From NCBI RefSeq assembly GCF_009208585.1, contig NZ_WFLN01000008.1, forward strand, positions 124,001 through 188,000: a stretch of DNA of 64,000 bases, in the 5' to 3' direction. The notes beneath the pieces were generated by a model. It was not told where the DNA came from, did no database searches, and worked only from the letters and a program-made list of their open reading frames with translations. This DNA is from Fluviispira multicolorata (lineage in GTDB: Bacteria > Bdellovibrionota_B > Oligoflexia > Silvanigrellales > Silvanigrellaceae). How positions within the stretch are numbered: position 1 is the stretch's first letter; each line of letters begins with the position of its first letter. This document shows, piece after piece, positions 25,226 through 34,123 of the stretch. A program made the position numbers and the translations under genes.

Positions 25226-26789
25226 GATGTGTCGCTCTCTGTTCTCTAACCATGGTTACTTTAATATTTCCTGCTTGATGAAGTTCGCTACGTAGGCGTT
25301 TGGCAACAGATTTTGCAAGTAAGGTTACTGCTTCATCATCCATGACTGTTGGTGATACCATGGCGCGTACTTCACGGCCTGATTTAATGACATATGCTTG
25401 TTCAACGCCCTCAAAGCCTTCAACTGTTGATTCCATATCACGCAGTCTATCGATTGCTTTTTCAAGAAATTCTTTGCGTGCCCCAGGACGAAAATTGCTC
25501 AACACATTTGCTGTTTGAACTATCACTGTGATTGCATTTAAACCATGTAAGTTTTCGTTGTGATGTTTTGCTGCTGCTTCAACAACTTCAGAAGATTCTC
25601 CATATTTTTGTAAAAAGAGTGCACCTACGTGAGAGTGATTTCCTTCTGATTCTTCATCTAAACTTTTACCAATATCGTGTAGCAATGCAGCTCTTTTTGT
25701 CAATCGGACGTTGAGATCGAGCTCGGCAGCAATAATTCCTGCAATCTGAGCTGTTTCAATACAGTGTTGAAGAACAGATTGTCCTCCTGTTGTCATGTAT
25801 TTTAACTTGCCTAAAGCTTGAATCACTTCAGGATGTAAGCCTGTTATTCCACAATCAAATGAGGATCTTTCACCAGCTTCACGGATCATTTGTTCAAATT
25901 CAGAACGTGTTTTTTGGACGACTTCTTCAATACGTGCAGGATGAATCCGTCCATCAGCGACGAGGCGCTCAATAGCTGTCTTTGCAATTTCTCGACGGAT
26001 TGGATTGAAACAGGAAATAATAACAGCTTCGGGCGTGTCATCAATGATTAAGTCAACTCCTGTAGCTTGCTCAATTGTCCGTATATTTCGCCCTTCGCGG
26101 CCAATAATGCGGCCTTTCATATCATCTGTTGGAAGTGTAATTACGGAGACAGTGGCATCGGTTACAAACTCATTGGCAATCCGTTGAATTGCAGTTGAAA
26201 TAATACCCCTTGCACGTTCATCCGCAACTTTTCGAGCTTCTTCTTCTGCTGCACGAATTTCTGCACTTGCTGATTTACGTACGTCAACTTCAATTGCTTT
26301 TTTGAGTTGTTCTCGTGCTTCTTCTTGAGAAAGACGTGCCACAGATTCTAGACGAGATTTGCTTTCTTCAACAGTGTCTTCAGCCTTCCTAAGTGCTTCC
26401 AGAACTTTTTTTTCTTCAACTTCGATGGAGTCTATTTTTCTTTTTAATTCTTTCTCTTTTTGTTCAAGTTGTTGAGCTTTTTTTTCAATGGTTTCTTCGC
26501 GCTTTTGAATGCGAGTTTCAATTTTCTTTATTTCAAGATTTTTTTCTCGTTGAGCCCGTTCAAAATCTCGGCCTTCATTGATTGCTAATTCTTTTGCTTC
26601 TCTCAGTGCTTTTTTTACAAGATCATCGGCTTGTGATCTTGCTTCTGCTAATCTTTTTTCTGCTTCCTCATGTTTGATCTTTAAATCCTGCGTTAGGGCG
26701 CGCATGTTCATGGTATGAACACCCAAAAACGCAAGGGCGGCCACAGCTATTCCGATAGCTATGATCAGTACATATTCCCAAACACCCAT
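25215..26789 (-). CDS. rny: Ribonuclease Y
   Basis: A membrane-anchored endoribonuclease that starts mRNA decay. 524 residues in the usual order: N-terminal TM helix (about 6-25, YVLIIAIGIAVAALAFLGV), a long Glu/Lys/Arg-rich coiled coil (30-205), a KH RNA-binding domain (GRIIGREGRNIRTIE) and an HD domain with the LLHDIGKS motif. ATG 26789 (MGVWEYV) has GGAG 10 bases before it and gives the standard length, so the upstream ATG at 26819 is rejected. It is upstream of ymdB with overlapping ends, in one operon. Confidence 0.96.
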   Translation of the reverse strand: MGVWEYVLIIAIGIAVAALAFLGVHTMNMRALTQDLKIKHEEAEKRLAEARSQADDLVKKALREAKELAINEGRDFERAQREKNLEIKKIETRIQKREETIEKKAQQLEQKEKELKRKIDSIEVEEKKVLEALRKAEDTVEESKSRLESVARLSQEEAREQLKKAIEVDVRKSASAEIRAAEEEARKVADERARGIISTAIQRIANEFVTDATVSVITLPTDDMKGRIIGREGRNIRTIEQATGVDLIIDDTPEAVIISCFNPIRREIAKTAIERLVADGRIHPARIEEVVQKTRSEFEQMIREAGERSSFDCGITGLHPEVIQALGKLKYMTTGGQSVLQHCIETAQIAGIIAAELDLNVRLTKRAALLHDIGKSLDEESEGNHSHVGALFLQKYGESSEVVEAAAKHHNENLHGLNAITVIVQTANVLSNFRPGARKEFLEKAIDRLRDMESTVEGFEGVEQAYVIKSGREVRAMVSPTVMDDEAVTLLAKSVAKRLRSELHQAGNIKVTMVREQRATHLAK

Positions 26790-26926
26790 GTTTTTATAAC
26801 TCCAAAAATATAATTTCATTAATTTTTATGTCTAAGTAAATCCTTTTAGGGACATACCGACATTTTACAGTTTCCGACCTTAGAACATCGTATAGGTTTT
26901 TACCAGTAATAGAATATGTGGAAATA

Positions 26927-26960
26927 AAAAAGGCTGGCAATAAAAATTGCCAGCCTTTTT
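26927..26960. terminator. Strong bidirectional rho-independent terminator
   Basis: A 14-bp perfect stem (AAAAAGGCTGGCAA at 26927-26940, complement at 26947-26960) with a 6-base loop, flanked by A- and T-runs on both sides. It lies between tRNA-Leu and rny, both on the minus strand, and ends the tRNA transcript. Confidence 0.85.
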
Positions 26961-26968
26961 AAAAATAA

Positions 26969-27051
26969 TGGTGCGGATGGGCGGACTCGAACCGCCATGC
27001 TTGCGCACACGCCCCTCAAACGTGCGTGTCTACCAATTTCACCACATCCGC
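26969..27051 (-). tRNA. tRNA-Leu (anticodon GAG)
   Basis: A class II tRNA of about 83 nt. The minus strand reads GCGGATG at the 5' end, pairing with CATCCGC at the 3' end, a Leu-type D-loop GGTAGACACG, anticodon stem CACGT/GCGTG with loop TTGAGGG (anticodon GAG, reading CTC/CTT), a long variable arm and TTCGAGTC in the T-loop. A-CCA is encoded (26969-26972). Confidence 0.93.
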
Positions 27052-27061
27052 AGTGAGGGGG

Positions 27062-27090
27062 TTAGTACCTTATGAAAATTAAAAGGTCAA
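27062..27090 (-). promoter_or_regulatory. Promoter of tRNA-Leu
   Basis: Minus strand: -35 TTGACC (27085-27090), 17-base spacer, -10-like TACTAA (27062-27067), ending 10 bases before the tRNA 5' end. The same -35 and spacing occur before tRNA-Trp. Confidence 0.5.
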
Positions 27091-27199
27091 CTTTTTCCTA
27101 AGGGAATTTTAAAAAAAGCAGGGAAAAGATTTAAATTTAGTATTTTCATATTGTTATATTGATTTATGCACCTTGTTTATAAGCTTTTTAAGCATTCAT

Positions 27200-27228
27200 T
27201 TGTCATAGACTCTTTTCAAGTTTAATCT
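27200..27228 (+). promoter_or_regulatory. Promoter of the thioredoxin-like gene
   Basis: -35 TTGTCA (27200-27205), 17-base spacer, -10 TAATCT (27223-27228), 40 bases before the ATG at 27269. Read by eye. Confidence 0.45.
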
Positions 27229-27268
27229 CAAAAAGAATTTTAAGTCCTAGAGTGCTAAGGAGAAAAAT

Positions 27269-27589
27269 ATGTCTGAATTTATAGAAATAAATGATACAAA
27301 CGGTGAAGGTGAGCTCAAAAAAGTAAATTTAGCTTTAATTGATTATTACGCTTCTTGGTGTGGATCCTGCCGAATGGCCGCCCCTATGATAAAAAGGGTA
27401 GCAACTGATTTTGGATTACCTATATTTAAAATTGATGCTGAAAAAAATGAAAAATTACGTGAACTGGTTGCCATAGAAAATCTTCCGACTGTTGCAATTT
27501 GGAAAGATGACAGAATGATCGCAAGTATTTGCACAACAAAAGAAGAAGGTTTACGTGAATTTTTAAAATCACATGGAATAGGTGTTTAA
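27269..27589 (+). CDS. Thioredoxin family protein with CGSC active site
   Basis: A 106-residue single-domain thioredoxin fold. The redox motif is WCGSC (Cys31, Cys34) instead of the usual WCGPC, which normally shifts redox potential. The cis-Pro loop is NLPTVAIW. There is no signal peptide, so it is cytoplasmic. AAGGAG lies 6 bases before the ATG. The next small gene starts 1 base after its stop and carries a CPEC motif, so the two probably act together. Confidence 0.9.
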   Translation: MSEFIEINDTNGEGELKKVNLALIDYYASWCGSCRMAAPMIKRVATDFGLPIFKIDAEKNEKLRELVAIENLPTVAIWKDDRMIASICTTKEEGLREFLKSHGIGV

Positions 27590-27590
27590 A

Positions 27591-27836
27591 ATGGATTTAA
27601 AAATGATAAAAGAATTGTCGCAAAAATATTCTGTTGAAGAATTGTCTTATTTTGCAGATGAACTTGAAAACATAGGAAAAACAAATTGTCCAGAGTGTAA
27701 AAATAAATCTGATCTCAATGAGCTCATGAGTGATTTTCTTCAAGCAGGTGAAGTGAGGAAGATGCTTGACAAAGGTATTTCATTAAATGAAGCTGTGAGA
27801 GAATTTTCAAAAAGAATTCGAGCCGTTTTATCATAA
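27591..27836 (+). CDS. Small thioredoxin-linked protein with CPEC motif
   Basis: 81 residues, mostly helical, with a CPEC pair (Cys33, Cys36) and a conserved-looking end (VRKMLDKGISLNEAVREFSKRIRAV). Similar short proteins sit beside thioredoxins in other bacteria (DUF6952-like, from memory). ATG 27591 is chosen over the in-frame GTG 27582 because AGGTG precedes it and its start follows the thioredoxin stop by one base. Possible redox partner; no function shown. Confidence 0.6.
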   Translation: MDLKMIKELSQKYSVEELSYFADELENIGKTNCPECKNKSDLNELMSDFLQAGEVRKMLDKGISLNEAVREFSKRIRAVLS

Positions 27837-27854
27837 TTAGAGAAGTTTTTAATT

Positions 27855-28841
27855 TTGACTAAAAATATTATTGTTAAAACTTTATATCCATTGATTGCAT
27901 TTCTTTTAATAACTCTTCCTTTTTTTAGTCCTTTATTTGAAAGATTAAGTGCAGGGTTAGCTGTTATATCTGGAATTATTTTGTCAATTTTTTTTCAGAA
28001 TCCATATAAAAGACATACAGAGTTAATTGCATCAAAATTATTAACTTGGTCAGTTATAGGTCTTGGCTTTGGAATGAATTTGATTACTGTAGCAAATGTA
28101 GGAATAAATGGTATTGGATATACCATAATTGGAATTCTTTTAACTTTTTCTCTTGGAATTTTATTAGGAAAAATATTAAATAATAATAAAGATATGTCAG
28201 TGCTAATAACTTTTGGGACAGCTATTTGTGGTGGCAGTGCAATTGCAGCATTAGCTCCCACTATAAAGGCCAATAACCATGATATCTCTGTTTCTTTAGC
28301 AATTATTTTTGTATTAAATGCTATGGCTTTGTTTATTTTTCCTCCATTAGGAAGTTATTTAAATTTAACACAGGAACAATTTGGTTTGTGGAGTGCTTTG
28401 GCAATTCACGATACCAGTTCAGTTATTGGTGCTACGCTTGTTTATGGAGTGCATTCATTAGAAGTTGGAACCACAGTCAAGCTTGCGCGTGCGCTTTGGA
28501 TCGTTCCCATTACCTTAATTGTTGGTATTTTTTATGCGAAATATTTCCACCAAAAGAATTCGGATACTATTCAGAAGTTTAAAAAACCTTGGTTTATATT
28601 AGGGTTTCTACTTGCCGCAGCTCTAGTAACTTGGATCCCTTATTTACGAGAACCCGGTCAAATCATTCGGACAGTAGCAGAAAAAATGCTAATAGTTACT
28701 TTATTTTGTATTGGAGCAAACCTCTCTCGAGCGGCAATTAAAAGTGTAGGCTTTCGTCCTTTTATTCAGGGATTTTTGCTTTGGTTTATTATGGCTACAT
28801 GCACTTTATGTGCAATATATTTAAATATTATTAAATTTTGA
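27855..28841 (+). CDS. YeiH/UPF0324 family membrane protein (putative sulfate exporter)
   Basis: 328 residues with about ten hydrophobic segments. The family signature FGTAICGGSAIAALAP and later AIHDTSSVIGAT are clear. Members are annotated as putative sulfate exporters; transport is not proven. The best start is TTG at 27855 with a weak AGAAG, following the small redox gene by 18 bases in the same operon. It converges on the MFS gene with a 3-base gap. Confidence 0.88.
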   Translation: MTKNIIVKTLYPLIAFLLITLPFFSPLFERLSAGLAVISGIILSIFFQNPYKRHTELIASKLLTWSVIGLGFGMNLITVANVGINGIGYTIIGILLTFSLGILLGKILNNNKDMSVLITFGTAICGGSAIAALAPTIKANNHDISVSLAIIFVLNAMALFIFPPLGSYLNLTQEQFGLWSALAIHDTSSVIGATLVYGVHSLEVGTTVKLARALWIVPITLIVGIFYAKYFHQKNSDTIQKFKKPWFILGFLLAAALVTWIPYLREPGQIIRTVAEKMLIVTLFCIGANLSRAAIKSVGFRPFIQGFLLWFIMATCTLCAIYLNIIKF

Positions 28842-28844
28842 CTC

Positions 28845-30254
28845 TTACTTAATGTCCTTAGTCGCATGTTCTCCATCTGTCTTATTCAAAACTAAACTTA
28901 AAATTGAAACAGGTAGAATACAAAAAGCTAAAATAATAAATGTAAAATGAAATGAGATTACAGCATTTGGATTATGAATTGGAAATGAATAATAATTAAG
29001 AAAACTGAGTAAAATAAAGGATGAAAAACCAATTGAAATACTATTTGAAAATTGTCTTATAGTAACATCAAGGCTTGTTGCAGTAGCAGAAATATTTTTT
29101 GGAACATCAACGTAAATCATGGGACCATTGCTAGAAAATGCTAGAATATTAAAAAATCCTAAAAGTGCAGTCGAAAAAATAATATAAACTAAGCTGCTCG
29201 TTTGATTTATATTTGAAATACATATAAGTGCAAGAAAAATTCCTATAGGAGCTAAAGAAAGAACTCTTTTAAAGCCAAAATTTTTTAAAATTCTAGGAGA
29301 TATTCCACGCATTATAATTGCTCCAACAGCCATTGGTGCGACTAATAGACCTGATTTTAAAGGCGTCATTCCAAATTGTAGTTGAAATAAAAGGGGGAGT
29401 AAAAAAGCAACACCACCTGTAGCAATATATGTAATTGAATTACCAATAACACCAATTCTAAAAGTTTTAATTTTAAAAAGGGATAGATTTAATATTGATT
29501 TTTCTTTCATTCTTAAGGCATGATATATAAATAAAAGAAAACAAAAAAAACCAATTGTAGAAAGAAAAGTATGCAGCTTACTTGGAATGATATTTTCCCC
29601 GATAGATTCTAGTGACACTGTTAAACATGCAAGAGAAATACCAGACAATAAAAATCCAGTTAGATCTAATTTCTTTTTTTGCTCTCCGATTTCATTTGGG
29701 ATAAATTTTTGTACAAGATAATAAGAAGCAATTCCCATGGGAATATTAATAAAAAAAATGAGTCGCCATGAAGTATAAGTTGTAATTACCCCTCCTAATA
29801 AAGGGCCTGCAATGGGGCCGAGCAGAGCAGGAAAAAATATAAGCATAGTTGCACGAATCAGTTCTGCTGGAGGAAAAATACGAACCATAATTAATCTTCC
29901 TACAGGTGTCATGAGAGCGCCTCCAAAACCCTGTAAAAAGCGAAATACGGAAAGCTCAATAAGAGAGCTTGCGAAGCCACACAAAGCAGAGCTGAGAGTA
30001 AAGATTATTATTGCAAAAGAAAGTACAACTTTTGTGCCAAAGCGATCGGCTGCCCAACCACTTATGGGAATAAAAACTGCTAGGCTTAGAAGATAACTTG
30101 TGACAGCAAATTTTAAATTTACAGGATGAGTTTTGAATGAGTTTGCAATATCTGGAATTGCAGTGTTTATTATGGTTGTATCAAGCATTTCTATAAACAT
30201 AATACTAGCTAAAATCCAAATAACAACCTTCTTATTTACAAACTCAGAATTCAT
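28845..30254 (-). CDS. MFS drug exporter, DHA2 (EmrB/QacA-like, 14-TM) family
   Basis: 469 residues of an inner-membrane proton antiporter. Motif D1 (MLDTTIINTAIPDIA), motif A (GWAADRFGTK) and the antiporter motif C (GPIAGPLLGG) are all present, with about 14 hydrophobic segments. Likely efflux of drugs or metabolites. It starts 3 bases after the stop of the carbon-nitrogen hydrolase and is probably co-transcribed. No regulator gene is adjacent. Confidence 0.92.
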   Translation of the reverse strand: MNSEFVNKKVVIWILASIMFIEMLDTTIINTAIPDIANSFKTHPVNLKFAVTSYLLSLAVFIPISGWAADRFGTKVVLSFAIIIFTLSSALCGFASSLIELSVFRFLQGFGGALMTPVGRLIMVRIFPPAELIRATMLIFFPALLGPIAGPLLGGVITTYTSWRLIFFINIPMGIASYYLVQKFIPNEIGEQKKKLDLTGFLLSGISLACLTVSLESIGENIIPSKLHTFLSTIGFFCFLLFIYHALRMKEKSILNLSLFKIKTFRIGVIGNSITYIATGGVAFLLPLLFQLQFGMTPLKSGLLVAPMAVGAIIMRGISPRILKNFGFKRVLSLAPIGIFLALICISNINQTSSLVYIIFSTALLGFFNILAFSSNGPMIYVDVPKNISATATSLDVTIRQFSNSISIGFSSFILLSFLNYYSFPIHNPNAVISFHFTFIILAFCILPVSILSLVLNKTDGEHATKDIK

Positions 30255-30256
30255 TT

Positions 30257-31084
30257 TTAAAAAATCTTTCTATCCTTTAATGCAGGAAGTCTTGTTCTAG
30301 ATTCATCAATGCTTGATTTATGTATCTCTGCGGTTAGGATTCCTGTCTCTTCGTTCATACGAGCAATAATCTTTCCCCAAGGATCAATAATCATACTATT
30401 CCCGTAGTTTTTCTTTTGATCATTCAAGAAAGTGCCAGTTTGATTACAAGCTACTACATAACATTGGTTTTCGATAGCTCTTGCTCTCAATAATACTTCC
30501 CAATGATCTTTGCCTGTTTGCCAAACAAAAGCGGCTGGAATAAATACAATATCATGATAATTATTTGAGCCATTGGGTAGGCGAAGAATTTCTGGAAATC
30601 GGAGATCATAGCAAATAATATTAAATGCGTTCCAGCTCCCTTCGCTTGTTTCAAGGTTATAAGCTTGGGGGTTTTCGCCTACTTCATAGGAATCACTTTC
30701 ACAATAGAGAGGGTTACCATTTTTATCTCTTAAATTAAAAAGATGTTTTTTTCTATATGTTGATATTATTTCTCCATTTTTATTAAATGTTACGCATGTA
30801 TTATACACTTTATTTGAAGAGTTATTTATTTCTTCGGAATGACTTCCGGCAATTATATTTATTTTATATTCTTTGGCTGCACATTGAATTTGTGAGAAAA
30901 CTCCTTCACCTATTTTTGATTTAGTCTTAACTCTAAGACTTTCGTTTCCCATATAAGTAAACATTTCTGGAAGAACAACTATTTCTGAGCCTTGCTTTGC
31001 AGCTTCTGCAATATAATTTAAAGCAATTTTAATATTTTCTATTACATCATTTTGGGGATTTAATTGAAGACATGAAATACGCAT
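30257..31084 (-). CDS. Carbon-nitrogen hydrolase (nitrilase superfamily, Nit-like)
   Basis: 275 residues, cytosolic amidase fold. The catalytic triad is visible: Glu40 (VLPEMFTY), Lys112 (TYRKKHLF) and Cys158 (IICYDLRFPE). The sequence resembles the Nit1/Nit2/YafV branch, which hydrolyses deaminated glutathione or omega-amides; the exact substrate is uncertain. AAGGAG stands 8 bases before the ATG. First gene of a two-gene unit with the MFS pump. Confidence 0.92.
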   Translation of the reverse strand: MRISCLQLNPQNDVIENIKIALNYIAEAAKQGSEIVVLPEMFTYMGNESLRVKTKSKIGEGVFSQIQCAAKEYKINIIAGSHSEEINNSSNKVYNTCVTFNKNGEIISTYRKKHLFNLRDKNGNPLYCESDSYEVGENPQAYNLETSEGSWNAFNIICYDLRFPEILRLPNGSNNYHDIVFIPAAFVWQTGKDHWEVLLRARAIENQCYVVACNQTGTFLNDQKKNYGNSMIIDPWGKIIARMNEETGILTAEIHKSSIDESRTRLPALKDRKIF

Positions 31085-31167
31085 TGAAAAAACTCCTTAG
31101 TATAGATTCAACCGCTTTTACTTAGTTAGAGCGATGTGGCTATTTATATCATAAGGGGTTATTAAAT

Positions 31168-31890
31168 TCACTCTTGAGCAATGATAAAATTTGTGACTTT
31201 TAGATTATTTGAGCCACCCGCAGTGTTGCTAATTTGTGTGAATAAATTAGCAAGCATTGCAGATCCTGAAGTTGTTCCGGGAGAAATACCTGCGCTTGCT
31301 AAGTTTGTTTGTGCGTTTTGTAAATTCGTATATACACTTGTTGAATCGCTCGCACTCATAGCATTGGTCTGAGTCGTAGAAATTTTTCCTGAGCTATCTA
31401 GGCAATCAGACTTTACAATTAAGATTGCAAGCCCAGCTTGAGCAAGAGCCAATTGGTAATTTTGCTCTGAACTCCTTTGTGCAGATGAAATTGTGCTTAA
31501 AATATTTACTGCTTTTGTCATATATGAAATATTGCTTGCCGTTCCACTTGGCAAAGAAGCTAAAATAGCTTGGAAATTATTTTTGGAGCTACTAGAAGAA
31601 TTAGAGATATCAACTGTGATATTTAGTAAATTAAAACCAGCTGAAAGCATATACGCCGTCCCAAGCATACCGATTGCTTGGGTGTCATTTGGATTATTTG
31701 TTACGTAAGGCTCTAATATTGAAATTGCAGCAGAATAGTTTCCTTCAATTATATTGTCTTGAGCTTTATTTTTCTGACTTTTACTTGATAAAGATGAGAA
31801 AAGATTATCAGTGCCACAAGAAAAATAAAGAGGAGCTGTTGATAGAATAAAAATTGAGAATATATATTTTAAGATATATTTATTTTTCAT
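31168..31890 (-). CDS. TPR-containing lipoprotein
   Basis: 240 residues. A signal peptide ends at a lipobox (PLYFSC), so the mature protein is lipid-anchored. Residues about 40-80 (IIEGNYSAAISILEPYVTNNPND) form a tetratricopeptide-like repeat; the rest is Ser/Thr/Asn-rich and helical. The ATG at 31890 overlaps the upstream stop as ATGA, which decides the start over the in-frame ATG at 31899. Translationally coupled to the outer-membrane protein at 31887, so likely its periplasmic partner. Confidence 0.72.
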   Translation of the reverse strand: MKNKYILKYIFSIFILSTAPLYFSCGTDNLFSSLSSKSQKNKAQDNIIEGNYSAAISILEPYVTNNPNDTQAIGMLGTAYMLSAGFNLLNITVDISNSSSSSKNNFQAILASLPSGTASNISYMTKAVNILSTISSAQRSSEQNYQLALAQAGLAILIVKSDCLDSSGKISTTQTNAMSASDSTSVYTNLQNAQTNLASAGISPGTTSGSAMLANLFTQISNTAGGSNNLKVTNFIIAQE

Positions 31891-33008
31891 ATGAGCCATC
31901 CAAAAACTATTCTTCCAAAAAATCTCTGACTGGGTAGGGTTCCCACTCTTTCTCCAATTTCTTCGGTATACACACCACCTTCTACTTTAATTATTTTTGT
32001 ACTTACAAAAGCTCCAAATGTTGAATATCCTTGGTTTATACCAGTCATTATTCCAAAAGAATTTAAAAAAGAGTATTCAATTCCAAAATGCATTCTTTTT
32101 CCAACGTCTGTGTTTTCAACATTTGCTATATCCCTCATGTCTGCAAAGAGTGCAACTCGGCTTTTTTTTGTGCCAAATGATGTTTTAAAACCTGCATCTA
32201 AGACAGTTGGTTCTGAAGTAGGTGCAGAAGCTCCTTCAGGAACAACCCACCTGTATTGCATGCCAAGATTTCTATAAACAAGACCAATTTGTGTTGAACT
32301 TTCTTTATGTAAGACCAACAGCATTCCAATATCTGCTCCTATTCCACTTCCTTGCTTCATTGAATTTTCAATAATTGATTTAAGAGAACTATTTGAAATT
32401 TGACTTTCTACATTGAGAGCAGATATTTTTAAATCAGCCTCTCTTTTTTGAATATATTTACCGTTAATTCCAATTAAAAGATGTTGATCAAAAAAATCGT
32501 GAGCCAATGTTAAGTAAACGCCGGCTCGATTCACACCATAAATATTAGCAGTCGGTATACCTGTTGTGGGATCAATTCCCACATAAGCGTTTGCATTTAA
32601 TCTATCCATGACGGCAAGTGAAACTTTTCTAAATACGATACCTGTATAATTTTGTGCAGCAGCACTGAATACTTTATTTTGATTTGCTGCTAAAATATCA
32701 ATAGCATTACTGTTACCTTGGGCGGAGTCGTATAAAGACTTTATATTATCAGTTCCTTCTACCTGTGGGCTAACGATAGCAATTTCATTTAAAATTCCTT
32801 TTGTTTGCGCTGTCCCTGCTGGATTATAAAAAATGGAATCTCCTCCATTTGAATCGGCAATACCTGTATCACCTCTTCCTAAAAAGCGAGCAGCTCGATA
32901 TTCTCTTTGTAATTCCTGTGAATTTATTTTTTGGAAATATAAAAATTCAATTAATAATATTATAAAAAAAATTATTTTTTTAAAATATAACTTGTTCAAC
33001 CCATCCAT
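31887..33008 (-). CDS. Outer-membrane beta-barrel protein (FadL/PorV-like)
   Basis: 373 residues. It has a signal peptide (hydrophobic 10-26), then YRAARFLGRGDTGIADSNGGDSIFYNPAGTA, the N-terminal hallmark of FadL/PorV/UPF0164-type barrels, and alternating strands to a C-terminal aromatic-rich end (FFGRIVFGWLI). AAGGA lies before the ATG. Its stop overlaps the start of the TPR lipoprotein. Probably a channel or an attachment site for envelope proteins; not resolved further. Confidence 0.72.
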   Translation of the reverse strand: MDGLNKLYFKKIIFFIILLIEFLYFQKINSQELQREYRAARFLGRGDTGIADSNGGDSIFYNPAGTAQTKGILNEIAIVSPQVEGTDNIKSLYDSAQGNSNAIDILAANQNKVFSAAAQNYTGIVFRKVSLAVMDRLNANAYVGIDPTTGIPTANIYGVNRAGVYLTLAHDFFDQHLLIGINGKYIQKREADLKISALNVESQISNSSLKSIIENSMKQGSGIGADIGMLLVLHKESSTQIGLVYRNLGMQYRWVVPEGASAPTSEPTVLDAGFKTSFGTKKSRVALFADMRDIANVENTDVGKRMHFGIEYSFLNSFGIMTGINQGYSTFGAFVSTKIIKVEGGVYTEEIGERVGTLPSQRFFGRIVFGWLI

Positions 33009-33105
33009 GGATATTTCCTTTTCCTTGACTCCTTCAAGGTTCTAAGAAAATATCGGATAAAAAAAAGGGAACTTAATTTAGAGTTTTCTCATCTTATTTG
33101 ATAAA

Positions 33106-34005
33106 TTATAAAATTTGATTGTTTTGTTTAAGCGCTTGTATTCTTACATCAAGTGGAGGGTGGGTTGAAAATAACTCTAAAAAACTGGATTTATTTGAAA
33201 TTTGGAAAGCTGCTAAAGCTTGTGGAGCTTTTTCTCCTTCTTCAAGCGGTTTATCATAAACTCTTTTGAGAGCGTTTAAAGCTGAAATCATATTATTTTT
33301 GCCCGCAAGTCTTGCGCCTCCACTGTCTGCTTTAAATTCTCTTTGACGAGAAAACCATGCAATGACTATAGATCCTAGGATACTAAATAGAATTTCTAAG
33401 ACAATAATAACTATTAAATTAACAATGGGGCGTATGTCTTCTTTAACAAACTGAGTTGTTGCAAATGCAATAATGCGGGCAAAGAACATAACAAATGCAT
33501 TCACAACGCCTTGAATGAGAGTCATTGTTACCATGTCGCCATTAGCAATGTGAGAAATTTCATGGGCAAGGACGCCATCGATTTCATGGTTGTCCATATT
33601 TTCAAGAAGTCCGCTTGAAACGGCTACGAGTGATCTCTTTTTTGAAGGGCCAGTTGCAAAAGCGTTTAAATCGGAACTCTCAAAAATACCAACCTCGGGA
33701 GTAGCGGGTAGACCCGCTTTTTGTGCCAATGAGGCTACGCGGTTATAGAGATCCTTTTCTTTTATATTGCAATTATTAGGATCGATAGGGGTGATATTCA
33801 TTGAAAACTTTGCTATCCACCTTGAAATAGCAAGACTGATAAATGCACCACCAAAACCCCAAATGAAACAAAACACAAGCAAGCTTGAGTAATTGATTCC
33901 TCGTGCTGTCATATAATGATTTACACCTAGAACAGATGTAATAATGCTAATGGTTACCATTACCAGTATATTTACAAGTATAAAAAGTATAATGCGTTTT
34001 GCCAT
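33106..34005 (-). CDS. htpX: Protease HtpX
   Basis: An inner-membrane zinc metalloprotease for quality control of membrane proteins. 299 residues. Two N-terminal TM helices (about 4-26 and 40-62), zinc motif HEISHIANGD, two further TM segments (about 155-220), and the downstream Glu in REFKADSGGARLAG. GAGGAGG precedes the ATG by 10 bases. Length and motifs are standard. Confidence 0.96.
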   Translation of the reverse strand: MAKRIILFILVNILVMVTISIITSVLGVNHYMTARGINYSSLLVFCFIWGFGGAFISLAISRWIAKFSMNITPIDPNNCNIKEKDLYNRVASLAQKAGLPATPEVGIFESSDLNAFATGPSKKRSLVAVSSGLLENMDNHEIDGVLAHEISHIANGDMVTMTLIQGVVNAFVMFFARIIAFATTQFVKEDIRPIVNLIVIIVLEILFSILGSIVIAWFSRQREFKADSGGARLAGKNNMISALNALKRVYDKPLEEGEKAPQALAAFQISNKSSFLELFSTHPPLDVRIQALKQNNQIL

Positions 34006-34123
34006 GTCGTTATTTCCTCCTCTATCGCACTCATTTTAATTATACTATATAAATGAAAATGAACAAATGTTCTTTATAATTATTGAACTTTTTCTAATGC
34101 CAATTTTGAAGGTTACAAATTTT

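Noticed and set aside
25300-26581. Several plus-strand reading frames of 60-72 residues opposite rny
   Set aside because: They are complementary-strand shadows of the well-supported RNase Y gene, with no SD or family likeness.
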